Positions 1 through 9,850 of a stretch of 64,000 bases of DNA are shown here, piece after piece (position 1 is the stretch's first letter; the number at the start of each line of letters is the position of its first letter). Both the position numbers and the translations under genes were made by a program. The notes under the pieces were generated by a model that did no database searches, had not been told where the DNA came from, and worked only from the letters and a program-made list of their open reading frames with translations. The DNA is from CAVZLD01 sp963776055 (GTDB taxonomy: Bacteria > Planctomycetota > Planctomycetia > Pirellulales > Pirellulaceae): NCBI GenBank assembly GCA_963776055.1, contig CAVZLD010000013.1:62001-126000 (forward strand). Direction: 5' to 3'.

Positions 1-1
1 C

Positions 2-991
2 GTGACCGGCGGAATCGGCAGTGGGGAAACTTCGGAAGGCTTTGGACCAGACTATTCCTTGCGGCACAATGCCTACTGCGAATCATGTTCCAGTTGCGGT
101 GAGATTTTTCTGCAGCACAAACTGCATCTGACTTATCACGATGCGAAGTATGTCGACCTGTATGAAGAGACTCTCTACAACGCCCTGCTCGGTTCGGTCG
201 ACTTGGCGGGGAAGAACTTCTATTACCAGAACCCGCTGGTTGCCAACCGCCCTCGCTACGACTGGCATGGATGTCCCTGCTGCGTGGGAAACATCCCCCG
301 CACGTTGCTGATGCTGCCCACTTGGACTTACAGCAAGAGTGACGACGGACTCTGGATCAACCTCTTCGTCGGTAGCACCGTGAAGGTCGAAGACATCGCC
401 GGAACGGACGTGGAGATGGTGCAAACCACGGACTATCCCTGGGATGGAAAAGTATCGATCACCGTGAATCCGGACGAGCCTCAGGAATTCAAGATCCGAA
501 TCCGGATTCCCAATCCCAGTGTCAGCAATCTGTACTCCAGCACTCCTTCGCCCGACAGCATTCCATCGATTTCGGTGAATGGTTCGCAGCTGACACCACC
601 GATTGAGAACGGCTATGCCGAACTCTCTCGCACGTGGCAGGCGGGCGACAAGATTGACCTCGTCCTGCCGATGATCATTCAACGCATCAAAGGAAGGGAC
701 GAAATCGCCGCGACGCGAGGGCAGGTTGCGCTCCGCTATGGGCCCCTAATCTATTGCGTGGAAAGCGTGGATCAGGATCTGGAACAGACGCTACGTCCTG
801 AGTCGGTGCTGAGTGCCGATTGGCAGGATGATTTTCTCGAAGGAATCATGATCATTCGGGGCACCTGGTCGGACGGTTCACCGTTGACTGCGATCCCCTA
901 CTATGCGCGGCAAAATCGCACTGCCCCGACTGCGAATGGACGTCGTGGCAATCCTTCCTCCGTCTGGGTGAAGGAATCGTCCGCGCGCTGA
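2..991 (+). CDS. GH127 beta-L-arabinofuranosidase-like, C-terminal part
   Basis: Glycoside hydrolase of the GH127 (former DUF1680) family, which removes beta-L-arabinofuranose from glycans. The window opens inside the gene, so the N-terminal half is missing and the GTG at base 2 is an internal valine. About 329 residues remain. The conserved opening SEGFGPDYSL is followed by YCESCSSCG and then CPCC. By comparison with the characterised enzyme HypBA1, Glu27 and Cys29 with the Cys93-Cys94 pair should bind zinc, one of that pair being the nucleophile, and Glu12 is a plausible acid/base. A beta-sandwich region follows from about residue 130. No frameshift is visible. Family assignment is firm; substrate is inferred from the family. 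Confidence 0.85.
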   Translation: MTGGIGSGETSEGFGPDYSLRHNAYCESCSSCGEIFLQHKLHLTYHDAKYVDLYEETLYNALLGSVDLAGKNFYYQNPLVANRPRYDWHGCPCCVGNIPRTLLMLPTWTYSKSDDGLWINLFVGSTVKVEDIAGTDVEMVQTTDYPWDGKVSITVNPDEPQEFKIRIRIPNPSVSNLYSSTPSPDSIPSISVNGSQLTPPIENGYAELSRTWQAGDKIDLVLPMIIQRIKGRDEIAATRGQVALRYGPLIYCVESVDQDLEQTLRPESVLSADWQDDFLEGIMIIRGTWSDGSPLTAIPYYARQNRTAPTANGRRGNPSSVWVKESSAR

Positions 992-1189
992 TCGGACGCT
1001 GCCATCCACGTTCGACATCAGCGGACAGGGCCGAGGCAATCGGCGGCGATGGTGACCTCGTGCGGAGGATGTCTCCTTGTGCCCGCGGACAAACCCGAAG
1101 CGCTGGCGAAGAGTTCCGCCAAGAAGGCCAATCGCCCGCGAACAAACCCGAAGCGCCAGTTTTGAAGCTGCGCATTTGGCGTGCATCCT

Positions 1190-1258
1190 AACCCGAAGCG
1201 TCAGCGAGGAGTTTCATCCTAACGCGTCGAAAGTGTTCCCTCGCTGACGCTTCGGGTT
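1190..1258. repeat. Inverted repeat of a dispersed palindromic motif
   Basis: The 20-mer aacccgaagcgtcagcgagg at 1190-1209 is repeated as a perfect inverted copy at 1239-1258, with 29 bases between. Related partial copies sit at about 1091 and 1144. From general knowledge, such motifs recur in planctomycete intergenic DNA; within this window the cluster is confined to this gap. Confidence 0.75.
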
Positions 1259-1623
1259 GGGATGGATCGAAATGCGCCACTTCAGAATGGCCACTTCGAG
1301 TTACGATGCGACATTCACTTCGCAGCTACGCGAGAAAGAAGAGGTCGTGTAGCCGGACGACCGCTGACCCGCCCGGTCGAAGTCTCCTTCATCGCACAGC
1401 CGATCGCTGTGAACCGATCGGCAGCAGCGATATCTGCTTCATCCGCTACCATCGCGTTGTGCGCCGTTGCCCCGGGTGGGCTCCGCTGGATGAGAGAAGC
1501 CGACCTGCTCAGCAGAGCAGCAGCACGACGGTCGTCCGAAAGTGGGTCATCCGCCGGGCAGCCCTCATGCCTCACGATCCCGCGAAGGTCATGCACCGCT
1601 TTCGTCGTTGCCTTCTATGCATT

Positions 1624-1658
1624 TGCCTCACTCTCTTCCGCTAAGAGAGAGTGAGGCA
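1624..1658. terminator. Terminator-like hairpin between convergent genes
   Basis: A 13-bp stem (1624-1636 with 1646-1658) closes a 9-base loop. It lies 28 bases past the stop of the minus-strand LamG gene and downstream of GH127, so it could serve both. Neither side has a strong T-run, so intrinsic termination is likely rather than certain. Confidence 0.5.
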
Positions 1659-1686
1659 TTTCGACGTCCTGGAGCGTGATCGAAGC

Positions 1687-3046
1687 CTACCGACGGCTCG
1701 CACGACGAACCAACTTGCCTCGCAGGCAAGCGATCCCCAAAAGCAGCAGCACGATGGCCGACGGTTCCGGAACAGCCTGGACCGCCCCGGGAAACAGACC
1801 CTGCTCGTAGCCACCGTCAACGAAGGCCGCCACGAAATCGCCGGAGTCAAAAACAAGGTCGGCGTTCCAATCGCCCTCGGCCCAACCGGCCGGCGCTGCC
1901 CGTCTCATAATCGCCGGCAACAAAAACGGCAACAAAATCCAGCGAGTCGAATTCACCGTTCAGATCCACGTCGCCAACGTAGACCTTCTTCAATTCATGA
2001 AGCCATGCGATCCGGTCGCCATCGTAATCGACAACACCATCTTCGTTCAGATCAAACTCTGGCGGATTCTGGCCGCCGACGATGGCACTTGCCTGCAGAT
2101 TCAGGTCCTCAACGTCCAACTCGCCGTTCTGGTTGTAGTCGCCCGGCAAAGAAGGACCGGGCCCCGTCAGCGCTGCCTCCCACAGCGACTGCACTTCTTC
2201 CTCGGTCAGTACGCGATCCAACCAGATGGCCACTTCGTCCTGCGCTCCGGAATGCGTCGTCGACGTGAGCGGGTCGGCGTGGCGTCCGCCAATTTTGGCA
2301 TCATCTGTGTCAACGCCCCAACCCCATTCGGTAACGACCAGGCTTTCCGTCCGATTGACTCCATTCACCCAGACTTGAATGTTGTCGGCTCGTTCGTCTT
2401 CCGGTCCGCTGGTCGACGCCACAACATGGAACCAACCATACTCCGCCTGAATCAATGCTCGATCCCATCCACCGTCTTCCGTTGTCAGCGTTCTTTCGGC
2501 GAAGTACCCGGCTTCATTGGGATTCACGGCTACCACTAACCCGTCGTTCGCCACGACCATCTGAAAGCTCGTATCAGGCTCAAACAGGTTATTGGTGAAT
2601 AGCCGGTCACCTCCCTCTGCAGAATCAGCTCGAAAAAACATGGCCACCGTCATGGCACTGGCGCCGAAATCCTCCGAAAACCCTAACAGCACATGCCCCT
2701 CGTTGTTGCTGCAATGAGCGAGATTGGCCTCTCCCCCGATGCCGGGCACAGGTGTTTCGTAATACTCGAATGCTCCCCCGCCGTCCTGTCCCTCGTTCAG
2801 GAAAAGGGGGCCAGCACATCCGGCTTGCGGTGCACCGTTTTCATAGTCGCCGTTGTAGCTTCCCGGCTCGGCGTTGCCCATGCTGTCGATTACACCACCG
2901 GTAGCGTCGGGCTCGTTCAACTCGTAGTAGTAGGTCGGCTCCAAACCGATCACCGCGTTGGCGTAGGGAGTGTCCGCCGCTCGGAGGGATTCCATCGAAG
3001 TGAAAGTCACCAAAAACAAGGCTGCGAACTTGAGGTACATCTTCAT
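1687..3046 (-). CDS. LamG-type protein with dockerin-like repeats and PEP-CTERM anchor (one frameshift)
   Basis: Secreted, cell-surface-type protein. The start at 3046 gives a signal peptide (MKMYLKFAALFLVTF) and has an AAGGAA ribosome site 8 bases upstream. Residues about 30-270 form a concanavalin/LamG-like sandwich (ALIQAEYGWFHVVAS, IQVWVNGV). Then come three EF-hand/dockerin-like segments (GDYNQNGELDVEDLN, FDLNEDGVVDYDGD, GDVDLNGEFDSLDFV). After a frameshift near 1885 the next frame carries a further repeat (GDWNADLVFDSGDFV) and the anchor VPEPSAIVLLLLG with a basic tail. The anchor makes sense only if the frames are joined, so the break is probably a sequencing error. The ligand is unknown; similar proteins are common in planctomycetes. 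Confidence 0.8.
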
Positions 3047-3358
3047 CCAGCAAATTCCTTCATAGTGTAAACACGACAACGGTCTTGAAATACAAATAGA
3101 ACGTCAAGTGAGCACAGCGTAAGGTATTACACCGCTCCTAGGGATTCAAGGCTTTCGCGGGAGAAATCGAAACTTGGGCCCGAGGCATCCATGGAAGGCA
3201 GGGCCTCGCGGCGCGGCTTTTCCTTCGAGAACAAGCAGGAATCCTATTTTCCAGACTCGGAGCAACTTGCGGCGAAGCCGCTTAGGGCCCAGCCAGAATG
3301 GCCCCCGTCGGAGCTTGCCCCTCATGCGATCGTTGCCAGGAAGGTTCACGAAATGGCG

Positions 3359-3378
3359 CGCGTACCGGCCGGTACGCG
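3359..3378. repeat. Perfect 20-bp palindrome
   Basis: cgcgtaccggccggtacgcg is a perfect palindrome without a loop, in the gap upstream of the minus-strand LamG gene. Such a shape can be an operator, but nothing ties it to a promoter; it lies about 310 bases from the LamG start. The rest of 3047-3432 shows no gene. Confidence 0.5.
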
Positions 3379-3477
3379 ATCGCGGCAAGTGCCGGATGAC
3401 AAGAGACACCGGGGTTCGAACAGAGAATTTGAACCACAGAGGACACGGAGAGCACAGAGTGGACGGAGCGCGATCTA

Positions 3478-3984
3478 TTGACGGAAAAGGAGACCAGATG
3501 CGCCTTTGCAGCACATCGCAACCGTTCGCCTGGGCTGTTGGAATCGACATACGAACAGTGCCTAGCACGCGAGCTTGCTCGGCAGCAAGTCACCATTCAG
3601 CTGCCGGTGCCTCTTCCCGTTGAATACAAAGAATTTGCCCGAATTGCGACGATCGGATTGATGTCCTGGTAAAAAACCGATCCATCCTGGAACGGAAAAC
3701 GGTCGACCAGACCGAAGGGATTCACAGGGCGCACCGGTTGACCTGCATGAAACTGGCGCAAGAAAAGAAAACAGGCCCCATCCTGTTCGGCACACGAGTT
3801 GTCGCCGCATTCTGGTGGGCCAACGCTCGGCTTGTTCTCCGCAATCCGCCACATTTTGGACTCGCTCGGGCCCACCCTACAACTGGCTAGCCAATCGCGT
3901 GCCGAACGGGATTGGGACAGGCCTGCTGATCAACTTCCATGTTGAGGTACTGCGCGATGGAACAACAACGCTGCAAGCGTTAAC
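3478..3984 (+). pseudogene. GxxExxY protein gene, broken by a MITE insertion
   Basis: Remnant of a GxxExxY protein (TIGR04256-type, PD-(D/E)XK nuclease-like fold, function unknown). The name-giving motif is intact: SPGLLESTYEQCLAREL contains G-L-L-E-S-T-Y. It continues as LPVPLPVEYK, then after a frameshift near 3650 as RIDVLVKNRSILERKTVDQ and CMKLAQEKKTG. Here a 139-bp insert interrupts it, and the gene resumes with GLLINFHVEVLRDG. Removing the insert and one copy of its 7-base duplication rejoins the codons in frame. No good start codon remains; a TTG at 3478 is the first in frame. The frameshift could be a sequencing error, but the insertion is real damage, so the gene is most likely dead. 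Confidence 0.75.
3778..3916. mobile_element. 139-bp MITE-like insert with 7-bp target duplication
   Basis: The insert lies between two copies of acaggcc (3771-3777 and 3917-3923), read as a target-site duplication. Its ends are imperfect inverted repeats of about 25 bases: the left reads ccatcctgttcggcacacga, and the right end reads inward as cccaatcccgttcggcacgc. The middle contains ccgcattctggtgggccaa (3805-3823), also present at 22442-22460, and a second inner inverted pair (ggtgggcc with ggcccacc). It has no coding capacity, so any transposase acted in trans. Confidence 0.7.
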
Positions 3985-4089
3985 CTCGATGATCTCGTTA
4001 CCTCCGCGATCTCGTTTCCTCTGTGATCTCGGTGCCCTCGGTGGTAGAACCGACTCTTGTTCGATCCATTGGATGCGGCGGAGCGAACC

Positions 4090-6301
4090 TCAATGGCCAC
4101 TCTGCGATTGCAGCGTGTTTACGAGGATGGCAGTTTGGCGGCCGTTCAGCTTCAGCGAGACTCGCCCCGACTCATCGCGAGCGAGCGTATCGACAGCGCC
4201 GGTTGCCGGATCGAGCCGGAGCCAATTCCCCGCTGGAGCGATCATGGTTCCCCCGTAGTCTGACGCTCCGACGTTCACGACGAGCAGAACCTCGTGTTCC
4301 TCGCGGGTGAATCGACCAAGGCAGATCCTCGGCGACGGAGGTTCCAGGTCAACCGCGAGCGGTGTCGCGTCGACGAGTGCGGAAGGGAAGTCGTCGGAAT
4401 TGTCGGCGTCTGCCCGCAACACGCTTCCGTCAACGGCCAAGAACTGCGTGACGATGTCCGCCACCGGTTTGGGAAAATCGACGCCGAATGGTATCACCAG
4501 AGCCCGATATCGCTGCCCACCAACCGTCAGGCCACCATCCGCGTCGACGCGGGCCTGCTGGAGGTTCTCGTGATCGATCAGCGTGAACGGAATCTGGTGG
4601 CGTTGGAGCGCGCGGCCCGCTTGCTGGAATGACGCGACCAGACGTTGAGCCTGCAATGACTGCGAGCTCACTTGCAGCGGTTCCGCAACAGGAAGATATT
4701 CGCTCCAAAGATCCAAGATCGGATAGTACAGCAGCACCTGGGGATCCGGTGAAGCATTTCGTAGGATCGCATTCAACCGGCCGACGAATTCGCAATACGC
4801 ACGATAATCTTCGACCGATCGGTCGCTGACGCCGTAGTACAACGTGAAGTCGGTGACACCCCAGGCTGCCTGCCAGGCGGCGGTCGCCTGCATCCACGAC
4901 ACATCCACCGGCCCGGCACCGCCCATCTTCTGACTGAAATCACTCACTTCCGTCATGACCCTTCGCTGACCACCGAGTCGCGCGGCACTGGCGGGTAAGG
5001 CTGCCGTGAGCCAACCGCTGTGAATCACCGCTTCCGGATCGGAATTCAGCAGATCCAGACCGGGAATCTGCATCCGACTCAACACCTTCAATCCGTTTCC
5101 TTCCAACGGAACATGGTGCAGCACCGCTTCCTCCCACAGGCTGTGCCCCGAGGAGGCCACGCGATGCTCGGCGCACCACCGCTCGATCGCTCCGAAATAT
5201 CGCTCGGCCACCAGGTCCGCAATCAAGGACCAGAACTGATGGCGCACTTTTCGATCTGCTGCGGAGTCACCAACAAACAGACTCTCCCGATGCTTGATCA
5301 GATCTTGCCCGTACCGCTGCCGGTAGAGACGCGGAAGGTCCTGGGTCCAGGGAACGCGTGGCAAGAGTTTTACTTGCGGATCGATCGGATCCACGACCGG
5401 CACACGCTGGCGCAGCATCTTCGGGAATCTGACCGATATTCACTGCGATCAGGGATGGTTCATCGGTGAACATCGCCTGAATGGTCTCCCCAAAAAACGG
5501 CGACAATCGTTGCCAGTACTGCTCGTGCGTCTTTGTGAGAAAACAATCGCACGGCTTGATCGTTCAGCAGGTTCGGATACCGACGCGCAGCGTAGTAATT
5601 GTTGCTGGCGTGCGTAAACTCATACGCCGGTCGAACAACAAAGGGGTCATCGCGTGTGGCGTCATGGGCCAGTTCCAACGCTTCGAATGCTGGATTCTCC
5701 TGGAGGACGAGACCTCCCGCCGCACCGCTCGGATAACCTTGTTCATCGTATAGCCAGACGATCTGCCCCATTTCGTGGCATGCGCCGACAACCGCGACTA
5801 AGTCGTTCCAATGCTCCTCGGAGTTCATGTAATCGCGAAACGGAACATTGCAGACGATCCCGCCCAATCCGAGATCTCGGTAATGCCGCATGCGATCGCC
5901 CGCGGCACGCCTTCTCTGCTGTTCCACCTCTTGTCGCTCTTTCGCCTCCTCTTCCGACGCAACTGCTCTGGCGCCCAAATCGACTCCGTGCACAATCTGT
6001 AGAGGACGATCCCGCGGAGTCGGACGCTCCCAAGCATCTTGCCATGTGTCCGGCAGCGAGGCAGGCAGTTCTTTGCTGCAAAAGGCCAGACGCCGTTCTT
6101 TGGGCAAGAATCGGCCGTTCCTTTGCCGATCCCTCTTTCCTTGCGTCTCGAGGGTGGACGCTGTGAAATGCGCCGGAGAGGGTGGTCCGCCGCGTGCGCA
6201 GCCAGAACAATACACGGCAACAGAAAAACTGCCGACGCGAAACCGGCACCTGGTTTCCATCGAACAGCACAACGATGATGGCAGACTCTATAACGTGTCA
6301 T
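4090..6301 (-). CDS. GH106-like (alpha-L-rhamnosidase-type) secreted hydrolase, several frameshifts
   Basis: Large secreted glycosidase. Motifs run through three frames in order: a signal peptide (FASAVFLLPCIVLAAHA, then AD) from a start near 6301; LPDTWQDAWERP and VWLYDEQGYPSGAAGG; then FTDEPSL; then FWSLIADLVAERYFGAIERW and VTDFTLYYGVSD; and a C-terminal beta domain ending at 4090. Frame changes fall near 6185, 5500 and 5415. The WLYDEQGYPSG and TDEPS blocks are typical of GH106 and related uncharacterised hydrolases, which would remove alpha-L-rhamnose. The family call is moderate and the substrate is inferred. The next gene on this strand is 127 bases upstream, so co-transcription with the PPC/DUF1501/DUF1553 genes is possible. 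Confidence 0.6.
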
Positions 6302-6428
6302 CCGTTACTCCGATAATATGTGCGGTGACCTCTTTGTTCGACTGCATTGCAAGTTCATTCGAGCGCATTTCGGAAGCGGGAGGACGTTTTGCAGTGCGCT
6401 CTCGATTCATCTTCCATCCATGGAAAGT

Positions 6429-8373
6429 CTAACGACCTCGCTTCTGCTTGGCCTCGTTCTCGTCGAGAACACACACCCAAAACTCGCGTGCGGGGACCAA
6501 ATGATGGTAGATGAACGCCTGTGTCATGTCGTCCGTCGGCACAACCGGTCGCACAACATCTCGGTCCGCGATGTGTGCTCGCCCCACCAAGCGGAGCGTT
6601 ACCGGACCGGACTGCGCGGTGGATGGCACCGAGAGCGTAACCTGTGCGTCGTCTTCGTCGGCTGGGATGGTTGCATTTTCTAACGAGAACCCCGCCGGAG
6701 GATCCTGCAGCGAAATGGATATTTCACCGGAAAAACCGTCCCGGCGGAGGGCGTAAACCGTGATCGGTGCCGGGGCACCTGCCCGCACGTTCAAACCGGA
6801 TGGAGCGATCGAACACTGGAAATCCGGCTGAGGTGGTCCGATTCGAATACGGTACCCGTAGTCAACGCCGCCCGCATTCTGTGCGTCATGCAGGTGCAGA
6901 AAGTAGACCCCGGTCTTGGGAACAACGTAACTCACGTAGGAATCGGCGTGGTGTGTCGTCAGCCCGGCCCCCGGGTCTTCGTAATCGTCGTTCCCCGCGA
7001 TCGGCTGCCCCCAGGCATCGTTGATCTCCACACAGGCGTCGAGGGGAGAATTCAGACGCCGCGCCACCACTTCGGCGACAACGCGATCGCCGACCGTGCC
7101 TTCGAACCGATACACGTCCCAGTCACCCACCTCGCCAATGCGGCCGTTGACAAGCGTCGGGAAGCGTTAACCGCTGCGCGGTCGAACGATCGCCATTCGG
7201 CTCCTTTTCGAAGCATTCCGGCAGGGCACCGACCGCAAAGCGCACATCGTTTGATCTACCTCCTCGCCCACGAACGGTCGTCGAATGGAGTCCGACGGGG
7301 CGATCTTCAGCTCGCAGTCGAAAGGCCCGACTGGGGAGATTCCAACCGTTGACCTGCACCGTCGCCTGCTGGCCAGCGCGAACGCCGAGCGGGAAGATGC
7401 TTGTCACATACGGAATCTCCCCGATCGAGATTCGGTACACGAAATCCTCCCGGCCGCGGTAGATCCCATCTCGAATTTCCAGCTCGTAGAAGCCGTCCGC
7501 CGGAATTTGGCAAAAAAGAACCGGATCGGGATGAAAGAAGTGATCATCCGAAAAAGCTACTTCGCGACCGTGACTGTCGCGCAACGTCAAGGCGGCCTGG
7601 AACCATCCCGGTACGGCATCGGCCAGATAGGGAATCAGCCGTCGAGCAGTGGTGGAAGCCACGAGCCTTGCATTCCGCTGAGCCCGAAAGCGAAACCGGT
7701 CAACGTCTCCGGGAAGGATCTGCCCATTTACAATGACCGGGAGGGAGTCTGGAATCTGCGTGACGGCCAACGGATCCTCCGATTCCGTTTCGCGATGCTC
7801 CGGCAACAGGTCCACCAGAAAGCGAACCGGATTGCTCAATCCCAACGCCGTCTGCAGACGAATGTCATACGGACCAGGTTTCGCATTTCGATCTAACGTG
7901 AACTGGGCGTGCACCAGCTCCTCGATCTGCGGATTCGGTTGTCGCCTGGTATCGGATCGTTTCTTCTCGTAGTCCCGAAATCGCGACAACTGTTCCCGGT
8001 CAACGCCCAGTTTTTCGGCGAAGACCGCTAGGGTTTCCGCTGGGTCTTGAACCGGTGACTCCTTCTGTGTCTCACGCAATTGCTGTTTGGCGAGACGGAT
8101 CTTGTCGCGCAAGTCGTTGATTTCTCGCTGGGTCAACGGCTGGACGTGTTTTCGGACCAAACCCTGCAAGCCACCCCCCGAAACAACGATCGCGGACACA
8201 CCCTCCAGAAACTGGCCGCCAAGGACAACATCCACACGGGTGCCTTGCTGCGCACCAGCCGGGTAGATGTACCCAATGTGTGGATCCTTTTGAGCGTACA
8301 AAGTTGCTGCAAGAACCAGGCACGCCCCGAGAACCGGAGTAGTGAGAATCAGGCGGCAGGGCGGCAGAATCAT
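6429..8373 (-). CDS. IPT/PPC-domain secreted protein of the DUF1501/DUF1553 cluster (one frameshift)
   Basis: Secreted protein that often accompanies DUF1501 and DUF1553 genes in planctomycetes; function unknown. The start at 8373 is set by an ATGA overlap with the stop of the DUF1501 gene and gives a signal peptide (MILPPCRLILTTPVLGACLV...LYA). The mature part begins DPHIGYIYPAGAQQGT, an IPT/TIG-like block, then a charged helical segment (residues about 65-120), then beta-rich domains. After a frameshift near 7135 it continues GDWDVYRFEGTVGDRVVAEV, a bacterial pre-peptidase C-terminal (PPC) domain, to the stop at 6429. Total about 650 residues. The translational coupling supports an operon. 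Confidence 0.75.
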
Positions 8374-9792
8374 GGGGCAATCTGGCATTCTTGAGCGAGG
8401 AATCGCCGGTCGGTTGCTTCGAGCCTTCCGATCAAACAATCAGTTCCTTTAACGGGCCGCCCGATCGGCATGTCATCCGACGCGGGAGGCGTGACGCGCA
8501 GCTTCAGCCCTTGCGGGTGAGGCAGAGCCCCATCCGGATCGATACCGAGTTGTTGGTAAATGCTGCGAATCAGATCCCAGGGATAGACCGGCCGATCCTG
8601 AACCGCTTCGCCGCGCGCATCCGATGCACCGACGACCTGCCCCCCCTGAAATCCACCGCCGGCCACCAGGCAGCTAAAGACTCGACCGTAATGTCCGCGT
8701 CCCCCGTTCCACGGCGCCTCCCACTGCACCCGCGGTGTCCGGCCAAACTCCCCCAGACACCAGACGATCGTCTCGTCCAGCAATCCCTGGTCGGCCAGAT
8801 CCTGCAACAGGGAGCTCAGCCCCCGGTCGAGTTCTGGCAGCTTCCGCCGCATCGCTTGAAAATGTTCCTTATGTGTATCCCAGCCGTTGTAATTGATCGT
8901 GACATATCGCACGCCCGCCTGCACAAGACGGCGGGCCATCAGGCATGACTGCCCGAATTTGCTGCGACCATAGCGAGCTCGCAGTTCCTCTGTTTCCTCG
9001 GACAGATCAAACACCGCCCCCGCATCACCCAGAATCAGATCGTACGCCTGCTCCTCGCATTTGCGATACGGGTCGAGTTGCTGCCCACCCTCCATCGCCT
9101 TGCCCAGCGTGTTCAAGCTGTGCAGCAACTGTCGACGGCCAACCTGCCGTTGATCCGAAATGCCTTCGGCGACAACGCCCTCGACCACAAACCGTGGCCG
9201 ATTGGGATCCCCACCGGTCGCGAACGGCTTGTATCGGGAACCGAGGAATCCAGCTTCGGAGAATCGTCCTTGCGGCTGCGTCAACACGACATACGGCGGG
9301 ATCAAACCTTCGTAACCCGCCTCATAGCCTTTGCAATAGCGAAACCACGGCACCGACCGTGGGATAGACCAGATCGTCTTCCGAGTTGCGACCGGTCTGC
9401 ACCATATAGGAAGCCGTCTCATGCCCGTTCACACCGTGCGTCATACTCCGAATCAGCGAATACCGATGTGCCTGCTGCGCGAGTTGTGGGAGCAGTTGTC
9501 CGATCCGAATTCCATCCACATTCGTGGCAATCGCCCTGTTGAGCGGACCGCAATAGTCTTCCCCGGCTTGCGGCTTGGGATCGAAAGTATCCAGATGCGC
9601 CGGCCCGCCCCACAACCAGATCTGAATTACCGATTTCGCCTTGCCGAAGTCCGCGATGGGGGCCGCCGCCTGAATTGAGCGATTGCCAAACCACAGCGCC
9701 GTCACACCCATTAATCCCTGTTGCAGAAGCTCGCGTCGTGTCAGCCCCGACCGCCCACTCCCGTCCGGATAGAATCGTGTGGTCGTTCCCAT
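8370..9792 (-). CDS. DUF1501 (sulfatase-fold) protein with Tat signal (one frameshift)
   Basis: DUF1501 proteins belong to the alkaline phosphatase/sulfatase fold but lack a known activity. The start at 9792 gives a twin-arginine-like leader (LTRRELLQQGLMGVTALW). Family blocks follow: IQIWLWGGPAHLDTFDPKP, LPQLAQQAHRYSLIRSMTH, then after a frameshift near 9345 FATGGDPNRPRFVVEG, YVTINYNGWDTHKEHF, VWCLGEFGRTP and GRGHYGRVFSCLVAGGG. Dropping one C in the stretch reading tcgctattg joins the halves as VVSYCKGYEAGYEGL, so the break looks like a one-base insertion. It lies 58 bases after the DUF1553 gene and overlaps the PPC gene by ATGA. Confidence 0.85.
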
Positions 9793-9850
9793 CGCTTTTC
9801 CCTTGATCGCGTTCTTCTTGCGTCGGTCGCTCGCGGACCGCCGGCTCTAC

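Larger units (their letters stand above)
992..1686. other. Intergenic, repeat-containing, no gene seen
   Basis: No supported gene between GH127 and the convergent LamG gene; open frames on both strands lack recognisable protein features. The stretch holds several copies of a short motif beginning aaacccgaagcg (about 1091 and 1144, with a related copy at 1190) and a terminator-like hairpin near its right end. Confidence 0.6.
3433..4045. mobile_element. GxxExxY-gene unit bounded by 27-bp inverted repeats
   Basis: The left copy at 3433-3459 begins accacagaggacacgg and the right copy at 4019-4045 ends ccctcggtggt; reverse-complemented, they match at 23 of 27 positions. They enclose a degraded GxxExxY gene. 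An inverted-repeat-bounded single-gene unit suggests a mobile or mobilised cassette. I see no transposase inside and no clear target duplication outside, so mobility is inference. Confidence 0.55.
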
